From Acanthochromis polyacanthus (taxonomy: Eukaryota > Chordata > Actinopteri > Pomacentridae): a DNA stretch of 64,000 bases. Positions 50,801-61,760 of this stretch are shown in pieces. The stretch spans positions 40,572,755-40,636,754 of the forward strand of contig NC_067118.1 of the NCBI RefSeq assembly GCF_021347895.1, in the 5' to 3' direction. Made by a program: the position numbers and the translations under genes. Below the pieces are notes generated by a model. That model saw only the letters and a list, made by a program, of their open reading frames with translations, was not told the origin of the DNA and made no database searches. Numbering within the stretch: the stretch's first letter is position 1; each line of letters begins with the position of its first letter.

Positions 50801-53800
50801 TGCTGTTTCATAATTTCACCAACCCTCAAATTTTCTGTGTCTTATGACTGTTTTGATCCTTTCATCATCATTCAAGGAAGATACAAAGAAACCTCCGTGC
50901 TCTTTAGTTATTTATTCTTTATTTTAAACTGCAGCAGAAACAGCCACTATGTGAATGTAAATATAATGCATCTTAATCAAAACGACCCTCCAAGCACTCA
51001 CCGTCTCCTGCGCTCAGCTGGGGCAAAAGTTTTGGAGGTACTTGTGGTGGGGAAGTTCCAGGAAGAATCTCCTCCTCCGATCGCTCTTCCATCTGTTCTC
51101 CCAGATCCTGCAGCCCCTCAGGTAAATCCCCAGCAGGGTGCACCTCCTCATTTCCGTCCTCGTCGGGTAGTGGTACATTCTCCTCCACCCGGTCACAGTC
51201 CTGGAGAGGGGCAGCTACTGAAGGGCAGTAAAGGAGGAAAAACATGTTGAAAAACTGTAAATTTAAAGGAGTTTCACGGCTCAAAATAAGATATAATGTA
51301 GCTGGAAAGAGCTTATAACTATGGAAACTACATGAACTATGACTGGTGGAACCAAACCTGAAACAAATTAAGAGAAGATTGGACAATAAATAAGAGTGAT
51401 TAGACGAATGAAATGTAATTTGGTGAAGCTGCTTGTTTGGAAAGGGGATCCAAGAAATCAATTTTAACTAAGTTACCCATCACAAAAACACTTCTCAAGG
51501 AAGTGTGTTAATTCCAGAGCACATGACCTGCTCCATTTGTTTCTTTTTGTCTCTTTTTCAGCCTGTTTGTGGTAATTTTAGATGTTTTTGTGGACATTTT
51601 GCATCTTTTTGTCGTTATTTTTTGTCTCTCGTCATTTGTTTCTTTCTGTGATAATTTTGTGTCTCACTGAGTCGTTTTGTGTTTTCATTTGTCATTTTGT
51701 GTCATTTTTGTCATATTGTGCCTTCTACAATACTACGTCTACTACAATATCTTAATAAATAACTTTCAATTTCAGTTTTATTCAATTGTATATATAATAT
51801 TTAGAAGAATATTTCTCTAAAATGCCATGTGGTCTTTGGTTAGAGTTGATTTTAGGCCGGAAATCAGCAAAAATGTCAGCTATGATACAAAAAGCCCCAC
51901 AATTATATATTGGCCCACATATTTGTTTTACCATTTATAACTCTTTCTACAACGTCAAACTATTTTTTATTCTATTTTTTATCCTACCAGTCTTTGTCTT
52001 ATAAAAATACATGTACTGTATTGGACGATGACATTCATTTGCCTCTGCTGCCCTCTATTGGTACGTATAGAAAATAGGTTTGCACATAATCACCTCAGTT
52101 TTATCATTTTGTGGGTTGCACAAACACAAAATCTTTGCAGCCAATTCAAACCTTCACTTATGACGCATACATAAAGCATTAATTTAATTACACCTCAGCA
52201 TCGATAGGTTATTGTCAGCTATTGTTGTCAGGAAGCGGAATAAAACCCCTCCCTTTATATCCACACTGGTGTCGAGCATCTCATCAAATCGACTGCAGCA
52301 ATCTTATACAATCTCCCATCGATCTCTTCAAGCTGAGCTAAAGACATCTAGCCACTTCACGGATCCATTTCCCCTCATCTGTTGCTGTTGCACTTCCATA
52401 ACGTCCATTGATCGGTTGACACCGAGTGCGGCGAGAGACGGTCGCACCTGAAGGGGGGCGCTCCTCCTCGGGACCGAGGTATTCCACGCTGCTGACGGTG
52501 AGGTTTGGATTCAGAGGGCCCCCGAAGCCTCCCAGCAGGACTCCACCGTCGGAGCAGCAGCCCTGGGTGGGGGAGCTGGGGTCGTGGCATAGAAGGCCAC
52601 TGGATAATGCTACATCTGTGGATGGAGAAGAGGAAGAGTTCCTGTTAAATCAGGTAGTACCAGAGAAAGACCTGTTTTGATTGGTTTATTGCTGAGTGTA
52701 TTCATTCTCACCTTGAAGACATAGAACTGAAAATACAGTTGAAACCAGAAGTTCAGACTTCAGACACATAACGGGGTTTTTTTTTCTCACTGTCTGACAT
52801 CAAGTCAGACTAAACTTTTCCTGTTTGAGGTCAGTTACAATTACAAACAGAAAATATGTCATTAGATTTTACATTTTTACTCGATGGATAACCTGAGAAA
52901 CACGACAACAGACCTCTAACGTGACCAGCTGTGATTTGCCTTAATGACATTCACTCTTTCAGTCACCTTGATTTAACGGCACTCTCCATTACAGCAAGAG
53001 CATCACATTTAGCCGTGAGTTCAGCAAATATAACGGCGCTTTTAAAAGCACAAGGTGACTGGAACCAATCAATATCAGTATTATTATCAGCTTCAAGTGG
53101 AATGGAAACGTGACAGACGGATGTTGTTGTGCAGGAATTCTACAAAATCCATGCCTTCATGCTAAGTAGAAAATGTGGAGTTTAGTTTTACAGCTTTGTC
53201 TCATGTGGCTGAAAAGTTTCTCGAGCCACTGTGGGATCTTTGATGAGGCTTACTGCTGTCCTGAGGGTATTTTTAGACCCTCGAAGACTCCTCTAAATAT
53301 CCTGATGAACACAATATTCCATCTACACGCTCACAAAAGTACATTTTGAACCCTCCTCCAGTCCCTCAGATCTTTAGGACACCTCTCCTTGCTCATTAAA
53401 CAATGTAAAACAAACAAAGCATTGTTTTTATCACTTATACCTGCTTGTATTGGTTTTATTTACTGATATCCTAAATTTTCAACAAAAAAAAGTACAAAAG
53501 GAGCAAAAAAACGTGTTATTTCTGGCCTGGTGAAAAGGAAATTTAGTTACAACAAAAGAAACTGAGTTAGAATCTTTTTTTTATTGTACACCAGATGTCA
53601 TATCATTTTATCTAGATGGTTAGAAGAGACTTTGTTTGATGAGATATAAAGACAATGTGATGCTTAGCACTGAGATAGTGTAGAAATGTAATACTTATAC
53701 ATGAAAGACACACACTTTGATGGATGTAACACAGTTATTTCAATGTTTTAATATATGTGATTAAGTTTATAATATTGCACTTTCATTCTACATAAAATAT

Positions 53801-54214
53801 TCTAATTGATATTGTCATACTGACTTGGCCCTATTAAAATCATGCATTTCTCTAAGAACAAAATTAAAAAGTAAAGGTATAGAATTCTTCTTTGGGCGTC
53901 ATTATAAATTGACGAGATGATTCAATTTCAAACGCTTCAAGCACGACTTGCCACGTCTTTTCACCCACACCCTCTCATTATCTCCTAACCTAAAGAGATG
54001 TGTGTGTGAATCTATAGCATCCCCTTCACCCTCCACCCAAACGCCTGCCCCCTACCTGTGGAACTCTGCTTGAGCTTCTCGTTTTTCTTTTTCCTCCACT
54101 TCCAGGGCTTGAAGATGCGACCCAGGGTGGCCAGCTTGCTGTTGCGTCGGATGGGTGGAGTGTGCACCCCGGACACCAGGCAGCCAGTCCTCAGCACCCT
54201 CTGCTGGTCCACCA
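36900..54214 (-). CDS. phactr3: Phosphatase and actin regulator 3 (11 exons seen, 5' end not found)
   Basis: Binds PP1 and monomeric actin through RPEL motifs and acts at the nuclear scaffold and cytoskeleton. Exons in transcript order: 54056 to about 54214, 52448-52609, 51002-51214, 49456-49687, 47306-47555, 44868-45021, 38437-38492, 37968-38029, 37730-37870, 37321-37397, 36900-36915 (TGA). Evidence by exon: [19 protein letters not shown] then [10 protein letters not shown] (basic N-terminal block); [14 protein letters not shown] and [30 protein letters not shown] then [10 protein letters not shown] (first C-terminal RPEL); [20 protein letters not shown] (second); [20 protein letters not shown] (third, with the LIRF PP1-binding element); [12 protein letters not shown]; and the invariant terminus HLTRFHRP. 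Position beside SYCP2 supports PHACTR3 over PHACTR1/2/4. Phases agree except inside 47306-47555, and the exon for the N-terminal RPEL is not visible (see findings). The first coding exon(s) were not found. Confidence 0.92.
38560..38965. promoter_or_regulatory. GC-rich CpG-dense block inside PHACTR3, candidate internal promoter
   Basis: A CpG-dense block just upstream (on the minus strand) of the RPEL exon 38437-38492 contrasts with AT-rich flanks. It contains a GC box (GGGGGCGGGGC, 38934-38944) and no TATA box. It could drive a short PHACTR3 transcript coding only the last RPEL repeats and PP1-binding end, or an antisense transcript. Its role is inferred from composition and position. Confidence 0.4.
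39077..40256 (+). mobile_element. Unclassified MITE family 'A', copy 1, with internal ACAAAATGACC array
   Basis: Ends are inverted: TAATTGAGGTACTTTTTGTG near 39079 and the inverse of TAACTGAGGGACTTTTGAAG near 40235-40254. The flanks of the element match copy 2 (44085-44805) in inverse orientation: the GACTGGCCAGACTC-type block and the ATTTATTATAA-type block. Between them, 39425-40040 is a degenerate array of GACCACAAAATGACACAAAA-type units. No coding capacity is seen. Confidence 0.65.
40262..41470. other. PHACTR3 intron, no gene; possible conserved AT-rich block
   Basis: No exon recognised. 40690-41000 is rich in homeodomain-like AT motifs (TAATTAGCATTTA, TTAATTAAG) without repeat hallmarks and could be a conserved non-coding element; this is a guess that needs an alignment. 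Confidence 0.3.
41484..42069. mobile_element. Non-autonomous piggyBac-like element (TTAA target)
   Basis: Inverted ends CCCTCTTGTTGTCCTGC and TGAGGACAACAGGAGGG begin with CCCT and are flanked by TTAA (41480-41483) and TTGA (42070-42073). CCCT ends plus a TTAA target site are the hallmarks of piggyBac-type elements. The interior is T/A-rich without a transposase and holds a (TA)n microsatellite. A diverged end of the same family may be at 48055-48110. Confidence 0.7.
41751..41807. repeat. (TA)n microsatellite
   Basis: About 28 copies of TA within the piggyBac-like element. Confidence 0.95.
42074..44084. other. PHACTR3 intron, no gene seen
   Basis: No exon with PHACTR similarity and no clear repeat. 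The moderately GC-rich segment 42500-43450 contains only chance open frames. Confidence 0.4.
44085..44805 (-). mobile_element. Unclassified MITE family 'A', copy 2, array-free
   Basis: Complete-looking copy of about 0.72 kb between TATAACTGAGGGACTTTTGA and the inverse end AAAAAGTCCCACAATTATAT. It contains the same blocks as copy 1 in inverse orientation but lacks the ACAAAATGACC array; the equivalent place holds unique AT-rich sequence. It ends 63 bases from the PHACTR3 exon at 44868. Confidence 0.65.
46180..46990. mobile_element. Nested interspersed repeats, unclassified
   Basis: 46180-46470 and 46850-46985 resemble parts of one common fish DNA element (CGCCATTTTGGATTTTTTGG and GCTACGTCCATCTTTATATAC). 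Between them 46500-46800 reads like a second family (TGACCTTGAAAATGAGGTCA, CAAACACGTAAGCAAGCAAG), as if inserted into the first. No coding capacity. Identification is from memory of fish repeats. Confidence 0.45.
48896..49260. mobile_element. MITE with 105-base terminal inverted repeats
   Basis: 48896-49000 and 49156-49260 are inverse copies with few mismatches, starting GATAGTTCACTTTTTCAGGA and ending with the inverse of it, around a 155-base spacer. No frame is present. It lies in the PHACTR3 intron between 47555 and 49456. Confidence 0.8.
51484..51925 (-). mobile_element. MITE family 'A', copy 3, internally rearranged
   Basis: Keeps AAGTGTGTTAATTCCAGA and CACATGACCTGCTCC, then a TTTTTGTCTC-type array (51540-51725), then the end block through ACAAAAAGCCCCACAATTAT. 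The left inverted end is missing. The array interrupts at a different point from copy 1. Confidence 0.6.
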
Positions 54215-54889
54215 CTTCTACTGCAGCGACAGCGGAGAGACAGCAGGAGAAGAAGAAGCCCGGAGAGAAAGGTCGGGAGGATTTACAGGAAGATGAAATG
54301 GGGTGAGGGGTGTGCAGACGAACAGGATCAAAAAACAGGAGGGGGGGAAAAAATGGCAAAGGGGAGCGGGAGTGTGTTGAAAGTGTGGGGGTGGGTGGAG
54401 GAAAAAAAATCAGTCAGACATGTGGAAAAGTTGGTGAAAGGAGACAGAAAGGGGGAGAGAGAGAGAAACAAGGGGCCCAATTAGTACGCTCACCTCACTG
54501 AATAAACCATGATGGAGTCCGAGTGCTGTGAACAGATTGAATTAGAAAGACTGATCTGATTAAGGCACACTCCCTTATTTTCCCCCTGAATCCCCTCCGT
54601 CAGAGTCAAAATAGCTCTTCTATCACCTTACACAATTTTTAAGGTACAAAAGCACACAGACAGGATTACAAGACTAGAAAAAATATAATTCCCTGGAGAC
54701 CAACAGGTGTACCAGACTTCCTGTTTTATCACGAACAGTGTTAGCTTCAGCTGTCTGGTAAAAGAGTTGATTATTTTAGTCACAGAAGGTATCAGAAATC
54801 CATGCGACATATCCCAGAATGCAACACATATAACACCAGTGACATGCTCGGTGCAATGCTCCCCAAGCTTTACCGGTTTTTGTTTCTAT

Positions 54890-55500
54890 ATCATGTGTTG
54901 GTGTAGCCTCCAAGATACAGGAAATCATCGATTCTGATCCATCTAGAGCTGAATGTCTCCTCAGATGTTGGGTTGAGGTGCATGAACTTCGTCCAGTCGG
55001 TCTTGTTTCTCGCTCTACCCGATGCAGAATATCTTCTGCTTCGCTCAGAGTGTTTTCCAGACGGACAATGTCATCTGTGAATGCAAGTTCTGGGAGGACT
55101 TCTTCAGGGAGTCTTCTGCTTTCTTTAGGCTCAGACCATCGGAAGGCATGGTTGCATTCCTCCATGCATGGTCTAAGAAAATGACGAAGAGCAAAGGTGC
55201 TAGAGGGTACTGAGGTGTCTATGGAGAAGAGATCTGTGTTGACCTCAGGATTCTTGATGGTTGACAAGCGTGGATGTGAGACAGTAGAATTTGGAACGTT
55301 TTGTTTCTGTCAACTGAGTTGAATGCCTTCTTGTGTTGCCCTTTCATTGCTTCAACGAGAGGAGGAGAGATTCCATGTGCCAGTAGGATTTGGAAAATTT
55401 TGCTTCTGTCAGTTGAAACCAGTATTGCTTCCTTCTTGTGGTTTAATACCTCCTCAACAATTCTTCTAAGAGCGAGGATGTGTTGAGTAGTTGAGTGAGA
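54890..55500 (-). pseudogene. Decayed non-LTR retrotransposon reverse transcriptase fragment
   Basis: On the minus strand several frames together resemble the central RT region: KKAFNSVDRNKTFQILLSHI, then LPEEVLPELAFTDDIVRLEN and LSEAEDILHRVERETRPTG. The catalytic YADD/FADD position reads FTDD, so a key residue is changed, and the frame is broken. It resembles RTE/RTE-X-like fish LINEs. A hAT element inserted at its edge. Confidence 0.65.
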
Positions 55501-55510
55501 TTGCCTAAAT

Positions 55511-56387
55511 CAGGAATGTCAAACTCATTTTAGTTCAGGAGCCACGATCAGCAAAATCTGATCTCTAGTGGGTCGGACCAGTAAAATCACAGCATAGTAA
55601 CCTATAAATAACCACAACTCCAAATTTTTCCTTTGCTTTAGTGCAAAAAAGAACATTCTGAAGACGTTCACATTTAAGAAATTATCTTTTTACGAAACAT
55701 TATGAACAAACTGAAATTTGTTAAGAAAATTAAGTTCAATTTAAACAATATTATGCCTCAGTGTCAACAAAAAAATGACCAAAAAAAGAAATAAAATGAC
55801 AAAAAAATACACAAAAACACAAGCGAGACAAAACGGAAACACAAAACGACAAAAACATGAGACGAACGACAAAAGTCAGACAAAAAAAAGACACAAAATA
55901 TTACAAAAATTAGACACAAAATGACAAAAATGAGACAAACATAAAACAAAAAGAGACAAAAAATTAGACAAAACAGTCAAGGTGACAAAAAATTAGACAA
56001 ACGACACAAGTGAGACAAAAAACACAAAACAACAAAAACAACGAATAAAGCAAAACAGAAAATGACGAAAATAAGACAAAAAGCACAAGCGAGACAAAAC
56101 AGAAACGCGAAACGACAAAAACATGAGACAAACGACAAAAGTCAGACAAAAAAACAACACAAAATATGACAAAAATGAGACAGAATGAACAATCTAGAAT
56201 TTTACTTTATGATCTTGATGGTCTACTTCATGGTCTTGAAATTATTTTAAATTTATAGTCTTACAAATTTACAATCTGCAGTTAATGTCTTCTGTCATTT
56301 TTACACTTTACAAAGTCGTCCCCCGGGCTGGAATAGACCTTCTGAAGGGCCGGTTTTGGCCCGCAGGCTGCATGTTTGACACCCGTG
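55511..56387. mobile_element. Non-autonomous hAT-type element, second copy, with array
   Basis: Ends CAGGAATGTCAAAC and GTTTGACACCCGTG are flanked by perfect 8-base duplications GCCTAAAT (55503-55510 and 56388-56395). It is the same family as 11012-11946 in opposite orientation. Its interior, 55770-56180, is an array of GACAAAAATGAGACAAAA-type units. No transposase. Confidence 0.85.
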
Positions 56388-57099
56388 GCCTAAATCCATT
56401 GTGACCTGGGTGGAGTAGATCGTACACAAAAGTAGCGTGAAATTCATCTAATTCAGTTTTATATACAAAACACATAAAAACAAATGGACATGCGCAGCGA
56501 TATAAGGGTACAGCCGGTGTTCTTATTTCACTTTTTGTCATCGATGAGCTGCCCCCATCTACTGGGCTACTATCCCTGCACAATTCTCTGTCTTTAAGGG
56601 AAGCTTGCATCTGAATGAACGATGGCTGTGACTCATATCAGGAAAAGTGTTGGTCTCCAGATTCATGTGCGCACATCGCTGCTGGGTTGCATGCATCTAG
56701 CTACAAAGAGAGCCCAAAAAAGGGTGGAAATGTACAATAAATGCCGTGTATTTAAGAGCTGCATACGTCAGTGTGACAAAAAACTGAAAGCCCTCGCAAG
56801 GCAGATATCTTTGTTCAAACGATCAGCTGAGGAGGAGGAGGCAGGGAGCTTTGCGATGCGGGGTGTCGGGGAGGAAGGAGAGGGGAGATTTGCAGAGTGG
56901 CTCGGGGTGTGATGGAGGAGGGAGGATACAGCTGACTCTGTTTCATGCTGGTGTGCAGCTTTTGCTTCTTCCCAGAAGCACATGGGTAGGGAGTGATCGG
57001 CGGGGAGGAGAAAAGAGAGGAAATTCAAAAGAGAAAGTGAAAGGAACAGAGAGAGGAGATGGAAAGTAACGGTCAGACAGAAACCAGAGGAGATTATGA

Positions 57100-57900
57100 C
57101 ATTAAAGCGGGTAATTTCTAGTCTGTCGTTTGACCCTAGAAGTTCACGGAAACGGGGTCAGTCGACCACGTCCGCCCGTCTCACCGTGTTATCATCACCG
57201 CTGTCACACATGCAGCGTGGCAGAATTCAGGTCAAGCTTGAAGGAAACGCACCCAGTAAGAAAAAAAAAAAAGAAGAAAGCTTAAGAGAAGGAAAAGGGG
57301 GGAGTAGGACGGGTGAAGGCGTTGTGTCTGTGTGTGAGCGAGGAGAGGAGGTGGGGTCAGGCCCGCTGCTGTTGCCATGGCGACCACATCCAGATGCTGC
57401 GGCAGCAGTGGGAGCCAGGAAAAGGGGGGAGGAGGAGGAGGAGGAGCGACTCAGACTGTAGCTTAGAGGAGGGAGGAAGGGGGAGAGGAGAGAAGAGAAG
57501 AGGAGCCCCCCTGCACAGACGAGCCAGTGGCAGCAAAAAAAAAAAAAAAAAACCCAGATGCATTGTGGGTAGGCGGTGAAGCCACATGGAGGACGAGATC
57601 CGTCTGAGGGAAGAAGACGGAAAGGAGGGAGGGAGGGAGGAGAGAAGGGGTATTCCAGGGAGAAGAGAGAGGCGAGAAGTGGAGGTGGGAGGGGGCTGTT
57701 GCTATACGGAAGAGCTAGCAGGAGAATCTGGCCTCGTCCAATCACGGAGCGGCTATTTATAATGCATATCAAGTAACTCTTCATTTTTCATAGAAGGGGC
57801 GGCTGATTCGGGGGGGCGGGGGGGGGGGGGCAGCAGTCTGGATGGGAATTAGTTGAAAAAGTGGAGATTTACATTATCCGCCCCTGTGCGCCGGGGACAT
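57100..57900. promoter_or_regulatory. GC/purine-rich region with CCAAT and TATA-like boxes, possible promoter
   Basis: A purine-rich, CpG-containing block ends with CCAATCAC (57739) and CTATTTATAATGC (57751) in a spacing that would suit a plus-strand start near 57785. A GC-rich run follows (57810-57835). It lies upstream of the first PHACTR3 exon seen, so an alternative 5' end for that gene is possible, but no matching first exon was found. Confidence 0.25.
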
Positions 57901-57995
57901 ATCGAAATGTGTGTCAGATAAGCATGAATGGACGACACGCGCCATGATGTGCCATTCTAATTAATATGCTAATGCAAATAGGATTTATTAAACCC
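57838..57995. other. Candidate conserved non-coding element
   Basis: Non-repetitive block with an octamer (ATGCAAAT, 57970-57977) and homeodomain-like sites (CTAATTAATATGC). This combination is frequent in vertebrate developmental enhancers. Conservation was not tested. Confidence 0.25.
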
Positions 57996-58964
57996 ATGTG
58001 TCGTGCTCATGTAGCGGCCTGTTTGCTGCGGTCCTCCCTAACACCAGTAATTCCAGTCATCACTGCTTTGAATCCCCAGCAGGAAACACAACATAATTCA
58101 TAAGTGAGCTCAGGAATGCAGGCAACTGTACCCCGACTCCTCGCTGCATTAATACATTTTGAGCTCAGAGGTGATTTAAGAGCCGAATAAAGTTGGCAAT
58201 ATGATAATGTGACTTGGCGCCACCAGAGACCACACCCCACTTAACCAGCTTGTCAGCACATTCGGGAGCACCGGAGATCTCCCCCACATATATACACCGA
58301 GCACATCCCCCCCTCCAGAGATCACAGAGGGAGAGCGAGCCCACAACAGCAGCAACACGCCTCCTGTTAAAGCACAGGGAAACGAGAGGCAAACTTTAAA
58401 AGAGATAAATGCCTCGTCAACGATGAAGTGGCAAACGCTCGGTTCTGCTCTGACACAAAAAGCAAAAGCATTGAGAGAGCAGTGAATACCCCACATCTGT
58501 TTGTGGCCTATTCAGACTTTTTGCAATGAAAGGGAATCACACCGAGTAGAAGGATGATATCAGCGGCTTAGTTTCAGCCGTGAGGTTCTGTGAAGCGGAG
58601 CCTTGCTTTCTCGAATCACCCGATAGACTCGTCTAATGAGTGTGTTTTTAAAGCTCAAAGAAAAAAAAGACAAGTCTGAATAAAGCGGCACTCCAGCATT
58701 AACACAGGAGTTTACACTGATAGAAATTAGGCCGGTAACAGTTGTGCATTATTTGACTGCTTCACAAGCCGGTGTTTAAACCTCAAACACAATCAGACAT
58801 CTGGAGCAAAAGCGGAAAGGCCTTGAAGATAGTATTTGTCCTTCAAGTTACAGTACGATTTACTGTATGGATAAAAACAGATCAAGTCTTGCACTAAAAA
58901 GCTCCTTATATAGCTGATTTCTTAGCTTTGTCAGACAATTTAAAGAAATGGTGTGTCTGTCAGT

Positions 58965-59315
58965 CCGAGCAATCTCTTTCCACTAAGTTCCCCGTTCCAA
59001 AGACTCCTCTCCAGGAAGTGTGTTAATTCCAGATCACATGACCTGCTCCACATGATGTCATTTCCTCCTGAAGAAAAGACTGGCCAGACTCCAAGGCTTT
59101 CTGACTTATTTAATATAAAGTAGTCAACAGGTTTACTACAATATCTTTAGAAATAACTTTCAATTTCAATTTTACTCAGTTGTTTATATAATATTTAGAA
59201 GAATCTTTCTGTAAAATCCCATGTGGTGTTTGGTTAGAGGCGGCCATGTTGATTTTAGGCCTGAAAACAGCAAAAATGTCAACTATGATACAAAAAGTCC
59301 TGCATTTATACATTG
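58965..59315 (-). mobile_element. MITE family 'A', copy 4, truncated
   Basis: Matches the right half of copy 2 closely (CTTTCCACTAAGTTCCCC, GACTGGCCAGACTCCAAGGC, GGCCTGAAAACAGCAAAAAT) and ends ACAAAAAGTCC. The left half and array are absent. Confidence 0.7.
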
Positions 59316-60825
59316 ATGCATTATCAGTAAATTTCCATTGTTGTCACTAGAAAATCACAGTACAGGCCCACAGAGCCAAGCACCTCCAAACCAAACCAGT
59401 GTCTAAAAAACTAAAATATGAGTCCCTGCACATCCTGAACGCGTGCTTCACTGCTCCTACAACAGCTATAAATAACATCAGACCTACACTTGACTTCTAT
59501 CATCCCTTCAGACCCCGCCAAACCTCGGCTTCTCGCCCCGGCTCCCTCGCTCCTTCCACCCAGGCGGCCGACAACGTGCCCTTGAACGGAGCACCTCCTT
59601 ACCCGCTGCCACGCCGGCTAACCTCCTCGCTTTTACCCCCCTGGCTTTGCAACTGTGCTACCATCTGTCTGTAGCCCCGCTGCCTCGGGGGCCCGGCCAC
59701 AGTCAGGGCACACAGTTAACAACTCGCAGGGAGACGGCGAGGAGCAGAAGGGCTGAAGCAACGTAGGATGACAGGAGCGTGAATGAGAGGAAGAGTTCAA
59801 GAATGGTGTGGTCATCTGCAGAGTGATTTATTCAAAAATAATAATGAACATCTGCACCAAATGGCTCCTTTCAGGCTCGCTCCACATGGCAATATCTCAA
59901 ACACTTCACCTCACGAAGCAAAGAAGCCGACACTACGCACAGATTTGCATACAGATATCCACTGAACTTAAACAAAATATAAATAGTGCAGTTTCTAATG
60001 AGCAAAAAATGGCTTCTCTCCTCAGGATAGTTTCTTTACAAAATGCACTCAGACAATTCTCCAGCCGTAAATTAATCAGACAGAGGACAATGAGCACCGC
60101 TGAGGACACACAGGTCATGTCCTTGATTTTCTTTCCCCTTTTTTTTTCCTTTTTCATTTTTCATGTTTCATACAACAATGTGCTTCATTAGGACAGGAAT
60201 GAATGCTCTTTTCTGCAGATGAAAGAACAGCGCAGAGTACAGCAGTCTCATTTTACAACCTACCCTGAAAACCAAAGACAAAAAAAAACACGGCAAACTC
60301 TACTAATGGATCCATATTAACCCAATTTAATACTTCCTTGGCAAACACAAACCAAAAACAATGCTTTAGAATAGAACAGAAACAAACAGAATCACTTTAT
60401 TCACACATATACTCTTTAATGACTCAGTGTAATGTGCGCTGCTTACTGGAACTTGTTTGGCAGCGAGCGTGATTTCTGAGAAGGCTGGGTATCGTGGTGT
60501 AAGTCTGACATGAGTCTGCAAAGGTCAAGCCTCCAGATCATCAAAGTGGTTAGAGCCAAAGTGTGAACCAGCAGCGTGTGGGCTACTGGCAGCGAGCGAG
60601 TGGAATGATGTCAGCGAGGCCGGCAGCCAATAGGAAACGCCTGAGGTCCTTGTTTATTACCATATGTTGGTGATGAGAATGAGGACTAGTGGGAGGCTTT
60701 GCTTGGAAGCCATCGCCACGGCAACAATGAGGACAACCAGGGACTTAGTTTAGTTTCTGATAAAAGGTTGATCCCTTGTTTAGATTTTCATGAGGTCAAA
60801 TGTCTGGGCAAGTTCTTACCAGAGT
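59316..60825. other. PHACTR3 upstream region, nothing recognised
   Basis: No exon, RNA gene or repeat family recognised; open frames here are short and lack homologues known to me. Confidence 0.4.
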
Positions 60826-61760
60826 CAAAATGTAGTTGCGGGACTTTTTGTAACATAGCTGACAGGTATAAAATTTTATAAAATAACACAGATGACCACA
60901 AAAAACGAGACACAGAGCTATCATAAAAGAGATAAAATGACCACACAGACACACAAACTGACAAAGAAACACAAAATGACCAAAAAAGGCTCAAAAAGAC
61001 AAAATGATCACAAAGAAAAAACAGAAAAATGACTCAGTGAGACACATGATTATCATATAAAGATACAAAGTGACAAAAGACACACATAGTACTACAAAAA
61101 GTTGCAAAATGACCACAGAGACACAGAAAATGACCCCAAACACCTAAAGTGACCACAAACAGACTGAAAATGGACACAAAAATACACAAAAAGACCTAAA
61201 ATGGCCACAAATCTGTCTGAAAATGACCAAAAAAAGAAAGAAAATGAGCACAAAGACACACAAAACAACCACAAAAATGCACAAAAGGACCACAAGAAAA
61301 CACAAAATGACTCTGTGAGACAGATATTATCATATAAAGACTTAAAATAACGAGAGACGCACAAAATAACTGCAGAAAATTGCAAAATGACCACAGAGAC
61401 ACCTAAAATGATCACAAACAGACTGAAAATGGCCAAAAAAATACACAAAATGATCACAAAAAAGACCTAATATGGCCACAAAACAGACTGAAAATGAGCA
61501 CAGAGAAACAAAATGAGCAGGTCATGTGATCTGGAATTAACACACTTCCTTCAGAGGTATTTTTCTAACGGGGAACTTAGTGGAAAGTGATTTCTTAGAT
61601 ACAGATACAATTAGTTATTTCCCATATAGAATTTGATATATTGCCAAAAAATGAAATGTATGTCATGATTATCTCAACTTGATAAAAAGAAGACAATCAA
61701 AACTATTTCTGAATAAGATCATTTTATTGGGCTAATTAGAAGATGGTTGTTATTAAAAGT
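60826..61760 (+). mobile_element. MITE family 'A', copy 5, with array
   Basis: Starts TTGCGGGACTTTTTGTAACA, then an array of GACCACAAAATGACCAAAAA-type units (60885-61510), then the inverse of the GAATTAACACACTTCC block and ATTAGAAGATGGTTGTTATT. The far inverted end is not clear. Confidence 0.6.

Noticed and set aside
57227..57784. 185-residue minus-strand frame rich in Ser, Pro and Leu
   Set aside because: It is a by-product of a long purine-rich tract; low complexity with no recognisable domain.
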